A stretch of DNA of 64,000 bases from Jaltomata sinuosa (Eukaryota; Streptophyta; Magnoliopsida; Solanales; Solanaceae), in NCBI GenBank assembly GCA_003996215.1, contig QJPP01000034.1:682001-746000 (forward strand), written 5' to 3'. Below, piece by piece: positions 23,640 to 35,999 of the stretch. Position numbers and translations under genes: made by a program. Position 1 is the stretch's first letter, and each line of letters opens with the position of its first letter. Under the pieces are notes generated by a model. That model was not told the DNA's origin and ran no database searches. It saw only the letters and a list, made by a program, of their open reading frames with translations.

Positions 23640-25455
23640 GAGTATTGTAGTTATATAAAGCCAGAAGGGGTTAAAAGGGCAATTGTTAGTAAAATGAGAA
23701 GGGGAAGAGAGACCGGCCAGATGAGATCTCGATGAGATATTTGAAGAGCCTGGGTAAAATAGGCATGGAGTCGCTTACTGGGTTGTTTACGACTTAAATG
23801 TCCGAAGAATAAAGGTGGAGTATTATGGTTCTGTGGTACAAAAACAAGAATGATTTTTAAAATTGCAATAACTATAGAGACATCAAGCTACTAAGCTAGC
23901 TACACGATAAAAGTTTGGGAGAGGATGATGGAGATGAGGACGAAAAGGGATGTGTCTATTTTCAAGAATCAATTCATATTCATCCTAAGACAGCTAACTT
24001 AGAAGCCATTAATCAGTTAAAGGCGATTGATGGATCAGTATAGGGATATGAAAAGAGACATATGATGTTCATTAACTTAGAAAAAGTATATGGCAATGTC
24101 CCAAATGAGGTTATATAGAGATCCTTGGAGTTTAGAGATGTATCTCTGGTATACATTAGAACGATAAATGACATGTACGATGGATCCAAGATCCAAGTAA
24201 GAATAGTGAGAGAAGACTCGGAACACTTCTCAGTTGTGAAAGGATTGCATCAATAATTAACTTTTAACACATTTTTATTTACTTTAGTGATTGATGAATT
24301 GGCACAGATATTCAAGGGGAGGTGTCATGATGTATATTATTAATCAATGAGTACACGTGACAGAGTTAACGATAGTTTGAACATCCAGAGATATATCATA
24401 AAGTCTGAAGGCTTCAAGTTGAGCAGGACTAAAATAAAGTACATGAAGTGCAAGTTTAATGATACATTACAAGAGGCGAGTGAGGAAGTGCGGATTGATA
24501 CATAAGTCATCCCCAATAGAGGAAGCTTCAAGTATCTTGTGTCGGTAATTAAAAAAAATAGGAAAATCTGCGAGGATATTACACATCGTATCGAAGTGAG
24601 GTGGATAAAATGAAGACTCACATTTGGTATCCTATGTGATAAAAATATGTCAACGCGACTTAAAAGTAAGTTCAACAAAGTAGTTATCAAATTGACTATG
24701 TTGTAGGGACTTACGTGTTGGTCATTTAAGAACTCTCACATTCATAAGATGGAGGTATAGAAAATGTGAATGCTTAGATGAATGTGTGGACATACTGAGA
24801 GAGACAAGATTAGGAATGAAGACATATGAGGCAAAGTGAGAGTGACCTCCTTGGTGGATAAGATGCAAAAAACAAACTTGAAAAGTTTCGGACATGTGAA
24901 AAGGGAAAGCATAGAGTTCTTGAGGAGGTGTGGGAGATTGATAGTGATAGGTCTGAGGAGAGGTAGAGGCATCCCAAGAAAAAATTGGAGAAAAGGTGAT
25001 TAGACAAAGACTGGACAAATCTTTAACTCACCGAGGATATGACCCTAGATAGGTAGATCGATGATTAAGGTAAATGATTAGTAGATAGTCGAACGACTTC
25101 TTTCTTCCCAGTAGTAGAACATGGTTCTAGCCGGAAGCATTTATATGTTCCTTTACTAATATTGTTACTATTATGTTAACATTATCTTATCCTTTATTTT
25201 ATTAATAGTGTTGTTTCTTCTATTTTGATCATCTCTACTATTTTTGTTGTCGGTATTTTTTGTTGTCTTCAATATTTTCATCGTAGCTCCCCTTACTCTT
25301 GCATTTTTTCAAACCTGTTATATAAACTGTTTTTTTTTTGAGCCGAGGATATCAGAAATAACTTCTCTGCTTCAAAATGATAGGAGTAAGATCTGCGTAA
25401 CCTCACCTCCTTAGACTCCACTTATGGGACCTCACTGAATATATTGTTGTTGAAT
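23640..25455 (+). mobile_element. Decayed RTE-type LINE (reverse transcriptase remnant)
   Basis: Reading the plus strand with many stops and frameshifts gives the RTE-clade pattern in order: an SCNNYRDIKLLS-like stretch near 23870, INLEKVYGNVPNEV near 24080, a VREDSEHFSVVKGLHQ-like stretch near 24220, then the arginine-rich C-terminal part near 24760-25080. The 3' tail at 25355-25455 resembles the tails of the other copies in this window (gagccgagg ... cttatgggacctcactgaat ... ttgttgttg). It cannot encode protein. Confidence 0.8.
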
Positions 25456-25883
25456 GCTTCATTTCCCACGGACAAAGGTGAGACTAACCTTATTATGATT
25501 AGCAAAGTCCTTTTAAACTTCGCCGTATTTGTAACATTTACACAAATATTTAAGTGGATAAAATCGATCAAGTATCAATTGAAGATGGAATTATACGTAC
25601 TTATGAATTGAATGAGATTCTAAGTCTATGATGCATGTTTAACGAAGAACTAATTGACTTGACTACCCTGTGAAGCAAACAAAGATTTCAAAATCGCACT
25701 ATCTATACGAATAAATAAATTTTACCCAATTAATTTATGTAAAGTCGATTTCATAATTTTACGCTAGTAAATTTATGATATTCATATACTGAATTATTAC
25801 TATGTGAGCAAGCTCATGAGGCGATTTTGATAGCTCTCCCAATAAACAAAAGAGACAAAGGAAAGGGTGAGAGATATCATTTA

Positions 25884-26730
25884 GGGGTCGTTTGGTAGAG
25901 TGTATAAGAATAATACTGAATAAAGTGTATTAGTAATGCTTGCATTAGTAATGCTGGTGTTAGTTATGCTTGCATTAGTAATGCTGGCATTATTTTTTAT
26001 ACATTGTTTGGTTCGATGTATTAGAAATAATATGTCTTATATAATTTTTATAAAAAAATATTTGTTTACAAAAATACCCTTTATACTACACTGTTTTGCA
26101 ATAGAGTTCTTTTACAAAATAGCTCTACTTGTATATTTTTTTTTTAAAAATCATTGGCTCATTTTCCCCCCTAAAATGAACGTAAATAATTGTTAACATT
26201 GCTTCACAATATTCTTTGAGGAAAGTTGGCAAAGAGTTTCACACCATAAAAGATCAAAAAAAGAGAAAACAAAAATAGTGAATCCATGAGCAGTTGATTT
26301 CTCTATATTTTTATAGAATTGAGAATTTAACAATGCCATGAAGCTATTTATATATATATCCTCAGAGGAGAGCTATTGAATCCATGGGAACAAAATACAT
26401 AGAAGATAGAGGAGAGAGCAAGTATATTTTGAGAGGGTTTTAAGGAGTAGCATTGTCATTACTCAAGCTAATACATGTGTTGAGATCCTTTGCATTAGTA
26501 ATGCATCAAAATCTGTGTTATTAACAATACACAACTTAATACACAATAGAGTGTATAACTAATGCAGACATTAATATACATAGACCAAAAAAGTCTATCA
26601 AACAAAGTATTACTAATACACAAAATGCATTAGTATACATAGACCAAAAAAATCTACCAAATAAAGTATTACTAATACACAAAATTAATGCTTGCATTAT
26701 TTTATTTAATACACTCTACCAAACGAGCCC
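25884..26730. mobile_element. Tourist (PIF/Harbinger)-like MITE, 847 bp
   Basis: Left end ggggtcgtttggtagagtgt and right end acactctaccaaacgagccc are inverted repeats with few mismatches, flanked by TTA on both sides (25881-25883 and 26731-26733). A TTA target duplication with GGG-type ends is the Tourist hallmark. Subterminal regions repeat short gcattagtaatgct motifs. No transposase is present. Confidence 0.8.
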
Positions 26731-27267
26731 TTAGAAGAATACATAAATCCATTTTAGTACTAGGGTACTCAAGGAGGGGAAGTAGTCATATACAACAAAC
26801 AACCTAGAATCATATGTTTCCTTTCCAACTAGAATGTCAAATTGACTTTTCGTTATTTGTCAAACAATCTGCTCTCTGTTATTCATAAAATTCTGTTCCA
26901 TTTTTTCCTTTTATGAGCATTTTGTCATTTTTATCAACTTTACATCATCATCATCATCTTCAAAAACCTAGGAAAAAGAATGGTGCAATGATCACTAAAC
27001 ATACCAAGGAAAACAACTTTGTATTGTTCATTTCCCCCCAAAAGAACATTCTTTAGAACTTACAATCTTTTAGTTCTAAAAAAAAGTTCTCTTTTTTATT
27101 TTTCCATGACATAATACTAGCAAAATTCATCAAACATATCATCAAAAAACAAGAATCTCCACGCGCATTCCTATATGTGAAACTCAAACGCTCCTTGTAG
27201 CCTTAATTACCGGCCGCGTGAGAGTTCACGAGGAATAGAGCGCGTGAAAGTGTGAAACACTAAGGCT

Positions 27268-28183
27268 GTGTTTGGTATGGAAGAAGAAAGAAAAATTACA
27301 GAAAAAGAAATTGCTATTTCTGATCAGACACAAAAACGAAAAAAGAGTCCGATTTACAGAGAGAGAGAGAAGGGGGAGGAGGAGAGTATCGAAAAAGAGC
27401 GATCAGAGAGAGTGTGTGGGGAAAGGTGGGTTTTGGTGGTTCTTGATTTTCGGGAGAGAAAGATAGCTGCGGAGAAGAATTGAAATGCGAAGCAATTTGT
27501 AGCATTTGGGTTGGCAGAAGAAGCTATGAATAAGTAAGAGTTGAAAAGCATTTGGGTTTTCCCTCTACTTTCTTGAATCTGAATTTCCAATAAAGGTTAG
27601 CCTTCGTTGGGTTCTGTATATTTTTCTAATTTCACTCTTCCTTCGAGCTTAAAAATCTCATCTTTCATCTCAATTTCGTGTGGGGGTGTATTTGAACTTG
27701 AAGTGGGAAGCTTGAAGCTTGAAGCTTTACTTTTTAGGCAACGGGTGGCATTTTCTGTCTGTTTTAGGTTTTTGCCCTGTAATTTTACAAGGCAATTTGA
27801 ACTTATTGAATTGGGAAATAAAGTCTTGGACTTGCAGAAATTGAGGGTTTTCTTGAGCTGCGATTTTGGACTGAGAATTTGAAAATTTTCAATTTTTGGA
27901 GGGAGAGTTAGTTGAGAATTATGGATCTCTAGCTGGGGTATTAACCCCTCTAATAGTTATACTGTTGCAAGTTGGGATTTTGGACATGGGTTTTGATTCA
28001 GCATTGCCTGAATTGCTGTTGGAAGAGTACAATCTTGTTTCCACTATGGGTTTTTGGAATTGGGGGAAAACCCTAATTTAGTAGGGGACTTGGATTACTG
28101 GCCCTGATTTCTTGTGTTACTTGAAAACAGTGGAAACTTTGTACTTTTTGCTTGTTGTGTATGGACTTTATGTATTGACAGAG
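27268..28183 (+). promoter_or_regulatory. Probable promoter/5' leader of the ADA1-like gene, with a leader intron
   Basis: A GA-rich stretch (agagagagagaagggggagg, about 27358-27390) precedes the gene. A plausible leader intron runs from 27596 (taaag followed by gttag) to 28181 (ttgacag), ending two bases before the start codon. Short open frames here are not conserved-looking. The exact transcription start cannot be read. Confidence 0.4.
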
Positions 28184-29440
28184 ATGAAACCGCCACATCA
28201 GCATTCGCGAATCAATCTTGCTGAACTGAAAGCTCAGATAGTGAGGAAACTTGGACCTGAGAGGTCTAAACAGTACTTTTATTACTTAAATAGGTTCTTG
28301 AGTTTGAAAATAAGCAAGATTGAGTTCAATAAGCTTTGTCTTAGGATATTGGGTAGAGAGAACATTCCACTGCATAATCAGTTCATTCGTTCCATTTTGA
28401 GAAATGCTTGCAGCGCAAAAGTTCCACCGCCAACTCATGAGACTGATGTTTTGGAGCCTGGTGCAGCAGTTGGCAGTAATGAGCCCCCAAATGATGCTTA
28501 TGAGCAAAATGGTTCACATGTTTCCTCAAGCCAGGCTTCAAGTCAACCAGGTTTGTCTAATGGGGATATTCTCCCATTATCTCCTCGAAAGGTCAGAACA
28601 GGTTTTCGTGATCGTAGGACTGGGGATCGCCGTAGTGGGCTTGGTCAAAATGGGAAGACCAATTTCACTTTTCAACAACCGACAGCGACAGAATCAAGTT
28701 TTGATGTTATGGAAAACGGGGATATCAATCCTCCTGATGCACGGAGGGCTGTGCAGCATTATCAAGGACTCTTGCAGCAGACTGATGATGAAAGGGAGGC
28801 ATCTGGTCAAGAAACTGCTAGATTTTCTGTAATAAAGGGATCACAGGAAGGTCCAATTTCAGTATATAACAAAGGTCAGGTTAGAGATGATGGACAAGAA
28901 ATGCATGCAAGGAGTCAGCTCCAAGCTCCGCTTGGGGTTCCATTTTGCCCTGTTAGTGTTGGTGGAGCACGTAAAGCGTTGCCTTTGGCAACAACTAGTA
29001 AATGTGTTACCTCTTCTAGTTCTGGTGCTTTGTTGGATAGTGTATCACTGAAGGAACGCATGGAGCAGATTGCTGCAGAACAAGGCCTTGAAGGAGTGGC
29101 CATCGGTTGTGCCAACTTGTTGAACAATGGATTAGATTCTTACTTAAGAGGTTTAATCCGATCTTGTGTTCAACTTGCGGGGGCAAGATCAGGGCACGAG
29201 CCTATGAAAGGCAACACCAAAAAGCAGCAAACCCATATGAAGCTTGTCAATGGCCTCAGACCCGGTCTTCATTCTCAGTTTAGTAGTGGTAGACATTCAG
29301 AAGTCATGCAAGAACATGCTCCCGATAACTTGATATCGTTGCAAGATTTTAGGGTTGCCATGGAGCTGAACTCCCGGCAACTTGGCGAAGACTGGCCATT
29401 GCTGCTGGAAAAAATATGTACACGTGCATTTGAAGAATAA
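28184..29440 (+). CDS. ADA1: ADA1/HFI1-type transcriptional coactivator (SAGA-Tad1 domain), 418 aa
   Basis: A single uninterrupted coding exon. The protein begins MKPPHQHSRINLAELKAQIV; the ATG at 28184 sits directly after a splice-acceptor-like ttgacag. In-frame sequence continues upstream to a TTG at 28112, but it has no ATG and is not family-like. Residues 8-80 (LGPERSKQYFYYLNRFLSLK, IEFNKLCLRILGRENIPLHN) match the conserved N-terminus of plant ADA1/HFI1/TADA1 proteins. The centre is polar and low in complexity; a second conserved block near residues 285-345 contains SLKERMEQIAAEQGLEGVA and LLNNGLDSYLRGLIRSCVQL, and the end carries LISLQDFRVAMELNSRQLGE. ADA1 is a structural core subunit of the SAGA histone acetyltransferase complex in the nucleus and pairs with TAF12-type histone folds. 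That assignment rests on family similarity. Confidence 0.92.
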   Translation: MKPPHQHSRINLAELKAQIVRKLGPERSKQYFYYLNRFLSLKISKIEFNKLCLRILGRENIPLHNQFIRSILRNACSAKVPPPTHETDVLEPGAAVGSNEPPNDAYEQNGSHVSSSQASSQPGLSNGDILPLSPRKVRTGFRDRRTGDRRSGLGQNGKTNFTFQQPTATESSFDVMENGDINPPDARRAVQHYQGLLQQTDDEREASGQETARFSVIKGSQEGPISVYNKGQVRDDGQEMHARSQLQAPLGVPFCPVSVGGARKALPLATTSKCVTSSSSGALLDSVSLKERMEQIAAEQGLEGVAIGCANLLNNGLDSYLRGLIRSCVQLAGARSGHEPMKGNTKKQQTHMKLVNGLRPGLHSQFSSGRHSEVMQEHAPDNLISLQDFRVAMELNSRQLGEDWPLLLEKICTRAFEE

Positions 29441-31649
29441 GCCGTACGTGAACTTTGTTATCTTCCACTTGAATTTGTGGTCCTTACCGGATCTAAGGGC
29501 ATCGTTCCTCTCAGGGTTTCTGTGCAGCTGCAGCATTACAGCTTTTGTGGCCCTTTTGAACCTGTCAACAACTCTTTTGGTCAATGTTGTCTCTTGAGAT
29601 GATAGGCATGGAGCCCAGAATCTTTGTCTCACCTTCTACGGGGCTTAACTTTGCCTGGAAACACCCCATTTCTTAGCAACCACTGAAAGGGACTTGAAGA
29701 AAGGAACACCCGCGTTGGTTGTGCTGTTGTATGATTAGCATAATTCTTTCTGGATATTTTCTGCATTCTCCCTCCTGTAATTTACAGTAAAGAGCAAATT
29801 TGGCATAAGTTTTGCAGGAATAATTGTGTAGCCTAGGACTTCAGTAGAAAGGTGAAACTAGATGATGCAAGAATTGCTGTGTATCTTCAACATCAAGATT
29901 GATTGGACCTTAATATTAACAACACGTTTTCACCAGTAGGTTTATATCTTATGATTTTTTAGTTCTAGATTGATGTTCATTGGGTCTATGGCCCGCTTTT
30001 GTATTTTATCTTTTCTTACTGTGTTAATTGTATACCTAGAACAGTTTGATTATTTGATTCTCTCTCATAAACCATGATGCTAAATGTAAAGTGGCTATTA
30101 GATTGTTGATATTCCGTGTCTGTAGTACGCACTGAGTGAATTGTCAATGTGTGTTATGTAGAACATGCTTTATAGGATCAAAGAAATCATGATATACATC
30201 TTAACTCGGACATCCATTTCAAGTGCATATCCCATTTTGCATAGCAGGGTTATGAAAATCCACAAGAAGCGACTGGGGGATATTGTATGTACCAATTTCC
30301 ATTTAGCTAATATGCCTAACTTTAGGATAACTGACCCTTTTAAATCCAGTTCATATAATGTCTTTCAGGAGTTAGAGGAAATGCATATCAGGTATATAAC
30401 TATATCAATTAGTAGGTATGAGAGGATTGATGTATGATCTTCAAGGAAAAATGGTTGAGCTTTTTACTAGTACAGTAAAGCGTCCAGCTCTAATATGATG
30501 TATGCCCACTTTTTTACTTACTGATTACAATGTTATTATTTTGGTACTGCTTAACTAACCCAAAGTGGTTTGGCAGATGTTCAAGATTCCTTTTTTCCCC
30601 ATTGCCTCAAAATTTGGTATGAGTTTAATTAAGTTTTTGCAATATACTGCTGCTTCATTTAGTCTTTCTTTTTTTCCCCAGAAAGATTTGAAAATATTTT
30701 GTTTATTCATTAGGTTCATTGACTAAGTTCACTTACTTCGGTGGTCTGATTCTTTCATGCTCTAGATGGTCTATCTTTTTTGATGCACTAGATGGTCAAT
30801 GATATAGCATGAATGGTTAAATGTGCATTTCTTTATGATATTTCGGTGTATTTAGCACATGGTTATATTATTTTCTGGCTAATTTGGGTTTCATTGATGC
30901 GTAATTGCTGCTATATTTGAAGTGGCCGATTTTGTCAGAGATTCAGACAGTTGAGCTGGTCTAAAAAATGAGTTCAAATCCTTTTCATAAAAAAAAGAAG
31001 AAGAAGAAAGAAATGAGCTCATACCCCATCCTGAGCTGGAAGATTCAGTGACCCCATTCAAAAGAAATATGGCAGTGGTTGTGTGCCTAGAATGGAAAAG
31101 AAGAACAACATACAGGTAAAGTAAGTTGTTCTGAAGATGGAGTAAAAGATGGAAATAGAGCAGAAGATTGCTGATGGTTTTTCTTCCCAAGACGAACTTT
31201 ACCTACCGGAAGACAGTAAAAGGCCAGAAGAAAGTTGATCTCTTTCCTTATCTCTCTACCTATATGTCTTTTAGCTCCGGGTACTTGAATTTTCTTTTAT
31301 GAAAATGTCTTTTAACTTGACCACTTGAATTTTCTTTTTAAGATCTGAACACATGCATATCTTCTCTGGAAGCTGATATTTCATTTTTTTATGTATCTGG
31401 CTATATAGTAAGTTTCTCTTCCTTATTGCTTGGCTCCTGGTCTTTAAGATTATATGGTTCATGTATTATCTCTATGTACTTGTCCTAATACAACTGGAAC
31501 TTTTTCTTGATAAAAGTATTGCAAAATTGTAGGATCTGGATATTTGAAGTTTCACATATCTGCCTGCTAATGATCATCCAGTATTACTGTTCTGTCTTCT
31601 GTGCATTTCTGAATTAAGGATTTGTCTGTCAAATTACATTCCCTTTTGC
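29441..31649. other. 3' flank of ADA1-like gene and intergenic DNA, no further gene seen
   Basis: The first 500-600 bases probably include the 3' UTR. The rest is AT-rich with T-tracts, and no coding region or clear repeat can be supported. Confidence 0.45.
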
Positions 31650-31662
31650 AATAATTGATTCA

Positions 31663-32207
31663 GGAGAGGAGATGTCCGGATGCCCCAACGCGGAAGTGTG
31701 AGTGGCTGGCTATGGATGATTCTAGGAGAGGTAGACTGAAGAAGTATTGGGGAGAGGTGATTAGACATGACATGGCGCTGTTTCAGCTTACCGAGGACAT
31801 GAACTTAGACATGAGGTTGTGGAGGACACGGTTTAGGGTATAAGGTTAGTAGGTAGCAGTGCGTTCTCTTGTTATCCGTCCATACCAATAGTTGTAGTAT
31901 TGCTTCTGTAGTTTCTGATCCTTCAACATCTGATATTATTTGTGGCCTTGTACTTCGACTATCATATTATTTTGTTGTAGTTATTGTCCTGTTACTATAT
32001 GTTGTTTTGTTAATATCTGCTATTTCTTGTACCTCTATTACTTCTTTTTCTGGACTGCTTTGGACTATTCTTCCCTTGAGTCGAGGGTCTATCGGAAACA
32101 ACCTCTCTACCTATGAGGTAGGGGTAAGGTCGGTGTACACTCTACCCTCCACGGACCCCACTTTGTGGGATTATGCTGGGTATGTTGTTGTTGTTGTTGT
32201 TGTTTGA
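31663..32207 (+). mobile_element. 5'-truncated RTE LINE with 13-bp target-site duplication
   Basis: The left part encodes the terminal reverse-transcriptase-protein motif (YWGEVIRHDMALFQLTEDMN) and stops near 31843. It continues through the family tail (gagtcgagggtctatcggaa, acctatgaggtaggggtaag) to (TTG)n at about 32182-32206. aataattgattca occurs at 31650-31662 and 32208-32220, a perfect target duplication. This shows target-primed insertion of a 545-bp 3' fragment. Confidence 0.9.
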
Positions 32208-32295
32208 AATAATTGATTCAAGTACTAATCATATTCTTAAATATCTTATGCTCCTTTTCTTTCAGAGATTTGCAGTCACCTGGTAATTCTAGACT

Positions 32296-32414
32296 ATGTT
32301 GCTCAGACTCTTCAAAAATATCAACGGGTGCGTGTCGGATACTCTATAAAAAATATTGTATTTTTGGAGGATCTGACACGGGTGCGGCAACATTTTTGGA
32401 GAATCCGAGCAAGA
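32296..32414. mobile_element. Second copy of the ctaagttgctcggact MITE
   Basis: It starts tatgttgctcagactctt and ends ggagaatccgagcaa, with gtgtcggat and atctgacacggg as inner arms. It is a diverged relative of the element at 6621-6741. Confidence 0.7.
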
Positions 32415-32599
32415 AAGATTCTAGAAGAAATTTATTTGGGGTTGCTAGTGGTAGGAACCATCCTCTAATCATTTGAGTCACGAGGGGAGCCAAGTTGGGA
32501 AGTCACTGTTGGTCTTCAGGGTAGCGGAGGTTTCGACGGGGGTTGGGAATTTTTTTAAGGTAACGACTTGTATATATATCAGTCACTGAATGCCATATT

Positions 32600-34780
32600 T
32601 ACAGTTCGAAATAACAAAAGTGTGTCCTTGTTCTTCTTAAGAGGATTCTGTAGAATCCTTAGCTCCATTTTTTGGGGGGTAAGAGCTACATAAGTTGCAT
32701 TGAGACTTTTCTGAAAGAATCCCGAGAGGGAAAATTCTGCATAGTCAACATAATGTCCTCCTTGAGTATTTCCCAGCAAGAATGGAAAAAAACCATGCTA
32801 TAACCATCAAATCCAGGAGCTTTGTCAGTTGCACATAGTTTAATGCTTTCCAGTACTTTGTGTTCATTAAAATGTCTTTGCATCCATTGATTTTCTTCTT
32901 CAATGAGTTTTCGACAATCTCTGATATTAAAATTTGGCATCCATTCTTCAGACTCAGCATATAGGTTCTGACAAAAAGCTAAAACTTCTCCTTTAATAGT
33001 TCATCGATCCTCCACTGTATCTCCCCATTAATGACCAGTCTGTCAATAGTGTTATTCTCCTGTGAACATTTGCCCTCGTTTGAAAGAATTATGTTCCTAT
33101 CCCTTTGTTTCAGCCACAGTACTCTTGATCTTTGTCTCCACATTTCTCATTTTTTGCTAACTCCTCAAATTTCATGCACATTTGCTTTCATCAGTAACTG
33201 CATTAGTTAAACTTCTTTATTACTGGATCGTACCCATTTAAGCTAGTTGATTTAGCAGCATATTTTCTTCAATTCTAGATTGACATGATTGGTGGAGTTC
33301 CATTCTTCCAACTTCATTTTCAGTAATCTGAGCTTGCAAGTCATATGGTCTACAATGTACCATAGAAGACCACCAGTTCTGTACTTTTTCATTGAAACCC
33401 TCAACCTTAGCCACCAATTTTCAAACTTAAAATATGACTTGAATTTTCCCAACTCCCACACTGTAATGAGATAGGAGTGTGATATGAAGACATCCTTGGC
33501 AGCACATAGATCATCCCATTCAGTTGAAAATGAAAATGTGTGCAATCTTGGTGAGATTTCCTGATTATAGCCCTTGGTCATTGGGATAGTACCTCCACAG
33601 GAGGATCCATGAATTCCATGCTTTCAATGACATCTGAAAATCAGTCATGGCCCTTGTGACTCTATTGTTGTTTCTTCTTTCTGTTATAAATCTAGTGGTG
33701 TTTTGAAACCCCTACACACCTCCCATTTCCCTGCACATATACCTCAAGAAGTTGCAATTTTCCACCATAATTGTTGCCTATCTACCCTGCTATTTGGTCC
33801 ATACACCCCTGTAAGTACCAAGAAAAACTGAGACAAAACTTCAGTGAGTGTGTGTTCCCCAGTATAGATTACAATCCCTTTCTGCACCTTCCTGTCCCAT
33901 ATTTTCAAAATTCCCTGGTCTACCATTTGCCTCTAAACAGCCATATTTCATTCATATGTTTTCCCATATTTCTTTAACAAAAGCTTCGATATTTCCATCT
34001 AGCTTCGTTTCCTAAGAGCAGTAGATGTTTGCTTTCCATTTTGAACTAAACTCTTCAGCACCCTTCTTTTTTGTCCTGCTATTTGGCCCCTTTCCGTTCC
34101 ATGTGATGATGTTCAGCTTCATTGATAATCAATATATGAGAATTTCTCCTGCTCCATGACCCACTGTCCCTGTAATTAACATTAAATTCCAGGATTTTAG
34201 TTCCTTCATACTTCTCCATTTTGGGGCCATACAACTGACAATGCATACTTCTGCTCGTTTATCTTGCTTTATTTTGTACAGTTTCATGAAGAGAGATAGA
34301 GCTTCCATCTCATAGTCTCGGAAATCCACCACATAGTGCTTGCTCATTTCCAGTACATTTTTATATACCCACAGTGATGCTTCTATATCAGAATTCTGAA
34401 TCTGAGTCAGCAATGGGTCTACATGCCAGAGGTCATCCTCTTCAAGATCAACTATCTGCTTCTCCAATTCATTTGAGTGATGGAGAGGAATAATATCATC
34501 ACTGTTGATAACAGTCCCCAACTTCCTCATCTTCTTGCATGACCAAGACTACAGGGCTGCTGTGGAGAGCATGCTGATCAGCGACTTCAGACACATTTAT
34601 AGTATGCAGAAGTCGTCTATGCTCTGACAAAACGATGGCTTCAATTTCCATCATTAGTGAATTGTGTCGGTCAACAAATTCTACCAAAACATGCCTTATT
34701 TGTTCATTTAAAGCAGCTGGGAAATCCAGGCCCATATTATTTTTACGTGGATGTGATAAGTTATGTAGCATCGAGTAGGT
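32600..34780 (-). mobile_element. L1-type LINE remnant (endonuclease and start of reverse transcriptase)
   Basis: On the minus strand, in order: a polar N-terminal region (34771-34130), an apurinic-type endonuclease motif VLTGVYGPNS (about 33810), the F-K/F-E-N-W-W-L linker (SYFKFENWWLR, about 33410), then the entry of the reverse transcriptase, DKAPGFDGYSMVFFHSCW (about 32800), and an NATYVALTP-like stretch. Frames shift and stops interrupt it; the catalytic core and 3' end are missing. It is in the opposite orientation to the RTE insertion next to it. Confidence 0.8.
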
Positions 34781-35999
34781 GCAGATGCAGAATTACTCTT
34801 CTATCAGATAACTCTGGCTAATTTCCAGGCTGAGTAAAGTTGGATCAGATTTCTATTGGGTTTTACCAACTGAGAGCCCCTAAAATCTTAGGTAGTATCT
34901 GTTGACACCTATAATTTTAGGCTTTACATGACGGTTCACCTTTCAAATAGGATTTTTTAACCTCTATATTCAGTGATGTAACATGTACAGAAATCGCCAT
35001 TTGGTATTTCTCTTCAGTTCTGATTCCATGTAATAGTAGATTACAACAGTCATTGATGAATCTGTTCTTGCTCCTAGGTGGGTTAACGTGAACCCAGTAG
35101 CTTTTGCCCAGACCTGTATGTTTACTAAGCAATCAACTATATATATTTGACCGTGAACCCAATTATTATTGTATATTAACTTGAGGTCTATGCATGAGTC
35201 AGTAGATTCAAATCCTGGATCACTCTGCTTGCTCCGAGGAGGACGATGTTGAGGGATTTTACGCGCTCCTCGTAACTTCTGCAGAGGTACAGAACTCCAT
35301 GCCCTTAATTCCCGTTAGTTTCTTTCTATATGTAGTTGAGATTTTAAGGGACTGAATTATTAATATTTTTACTGTAACCTACTGTCTTACATATCTCATT
35401 GTCATTTTACAATTTGAGTGCATAACTCAAGTACACATACTGGTCTGGAGCTTAGAGTAAAATGACTGTTCTCTTTCATTGTATTAGCTGCTAACAAGTT
35501 TAACAGTTCTCTTCAAATGGACAATGAGCGTCTATCTGACAGTTGGTGCCAACTTTGAGTGTGTATTTATGTATTATACGGTATTATACTTTAGTAAATG
35601 ACTAGCCCTCTTCGTAACACTTTTCATTTTGTTGTACATTTCAGCTGTAAACGATGGATATGTAAAGGCATAATATAGCATAAATTAACCTCCCAGAGGA
35701 AAATTGAGCTCTTCACAGTTCTTTTTCTCTGTTTAATGCTGAAACATGATCATGGGGCTCTTCACAAAGATGGTATATTTACAAACTGACACCATCATAG
35801 ATAAGTCTCATTATGGTCATGCTAGCTATAGAGGTATAATAGATATACTTCATCCTATGCTGATATGGACATACAATAGCTTTTTGTACCATATCATGAA
35901 ATACCACCACCCTGTGGGGCTCAAGAAATGGAAGTTGCCATACATGTCTTGATTCTCCAGACACTTTTTATTATTGTTGAAGATGCAGCAGCAAGTTGT
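34781..35999. other. Intergenic stretch without a recognised gene
   Basis: AT-rich, no convincing coding region. A B-box-like gattcaaatcctgg at about 35207 has no matching A box, so I do not call a SINE or tRNA. Confidence 0.4.

Noticed and set aside
24340..25018. Three overlapping minus-strand open frames of 76-116 codons
   Set aside because: They are antisense to a decayed RTE LINE and have Ser/Leu/His-rich composition without family features.
27268..27590. Open frames of 60-80 codons in the ADA1 5' region
   Set aside because: The GA-rich leader lacks stops by composition; there is no conserved sequence.
30165..30437. 90-codon plus-strand open frame downstream of ADA1
   Set aside because: No recognisable motif, and codon content looks like intergenic DNA.
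35190..35260. tRNA- or SINE-like B box (gattcaaatcctgg)
   Set aside because: No A box at the right distance, no cloverleaf and no target duplication.
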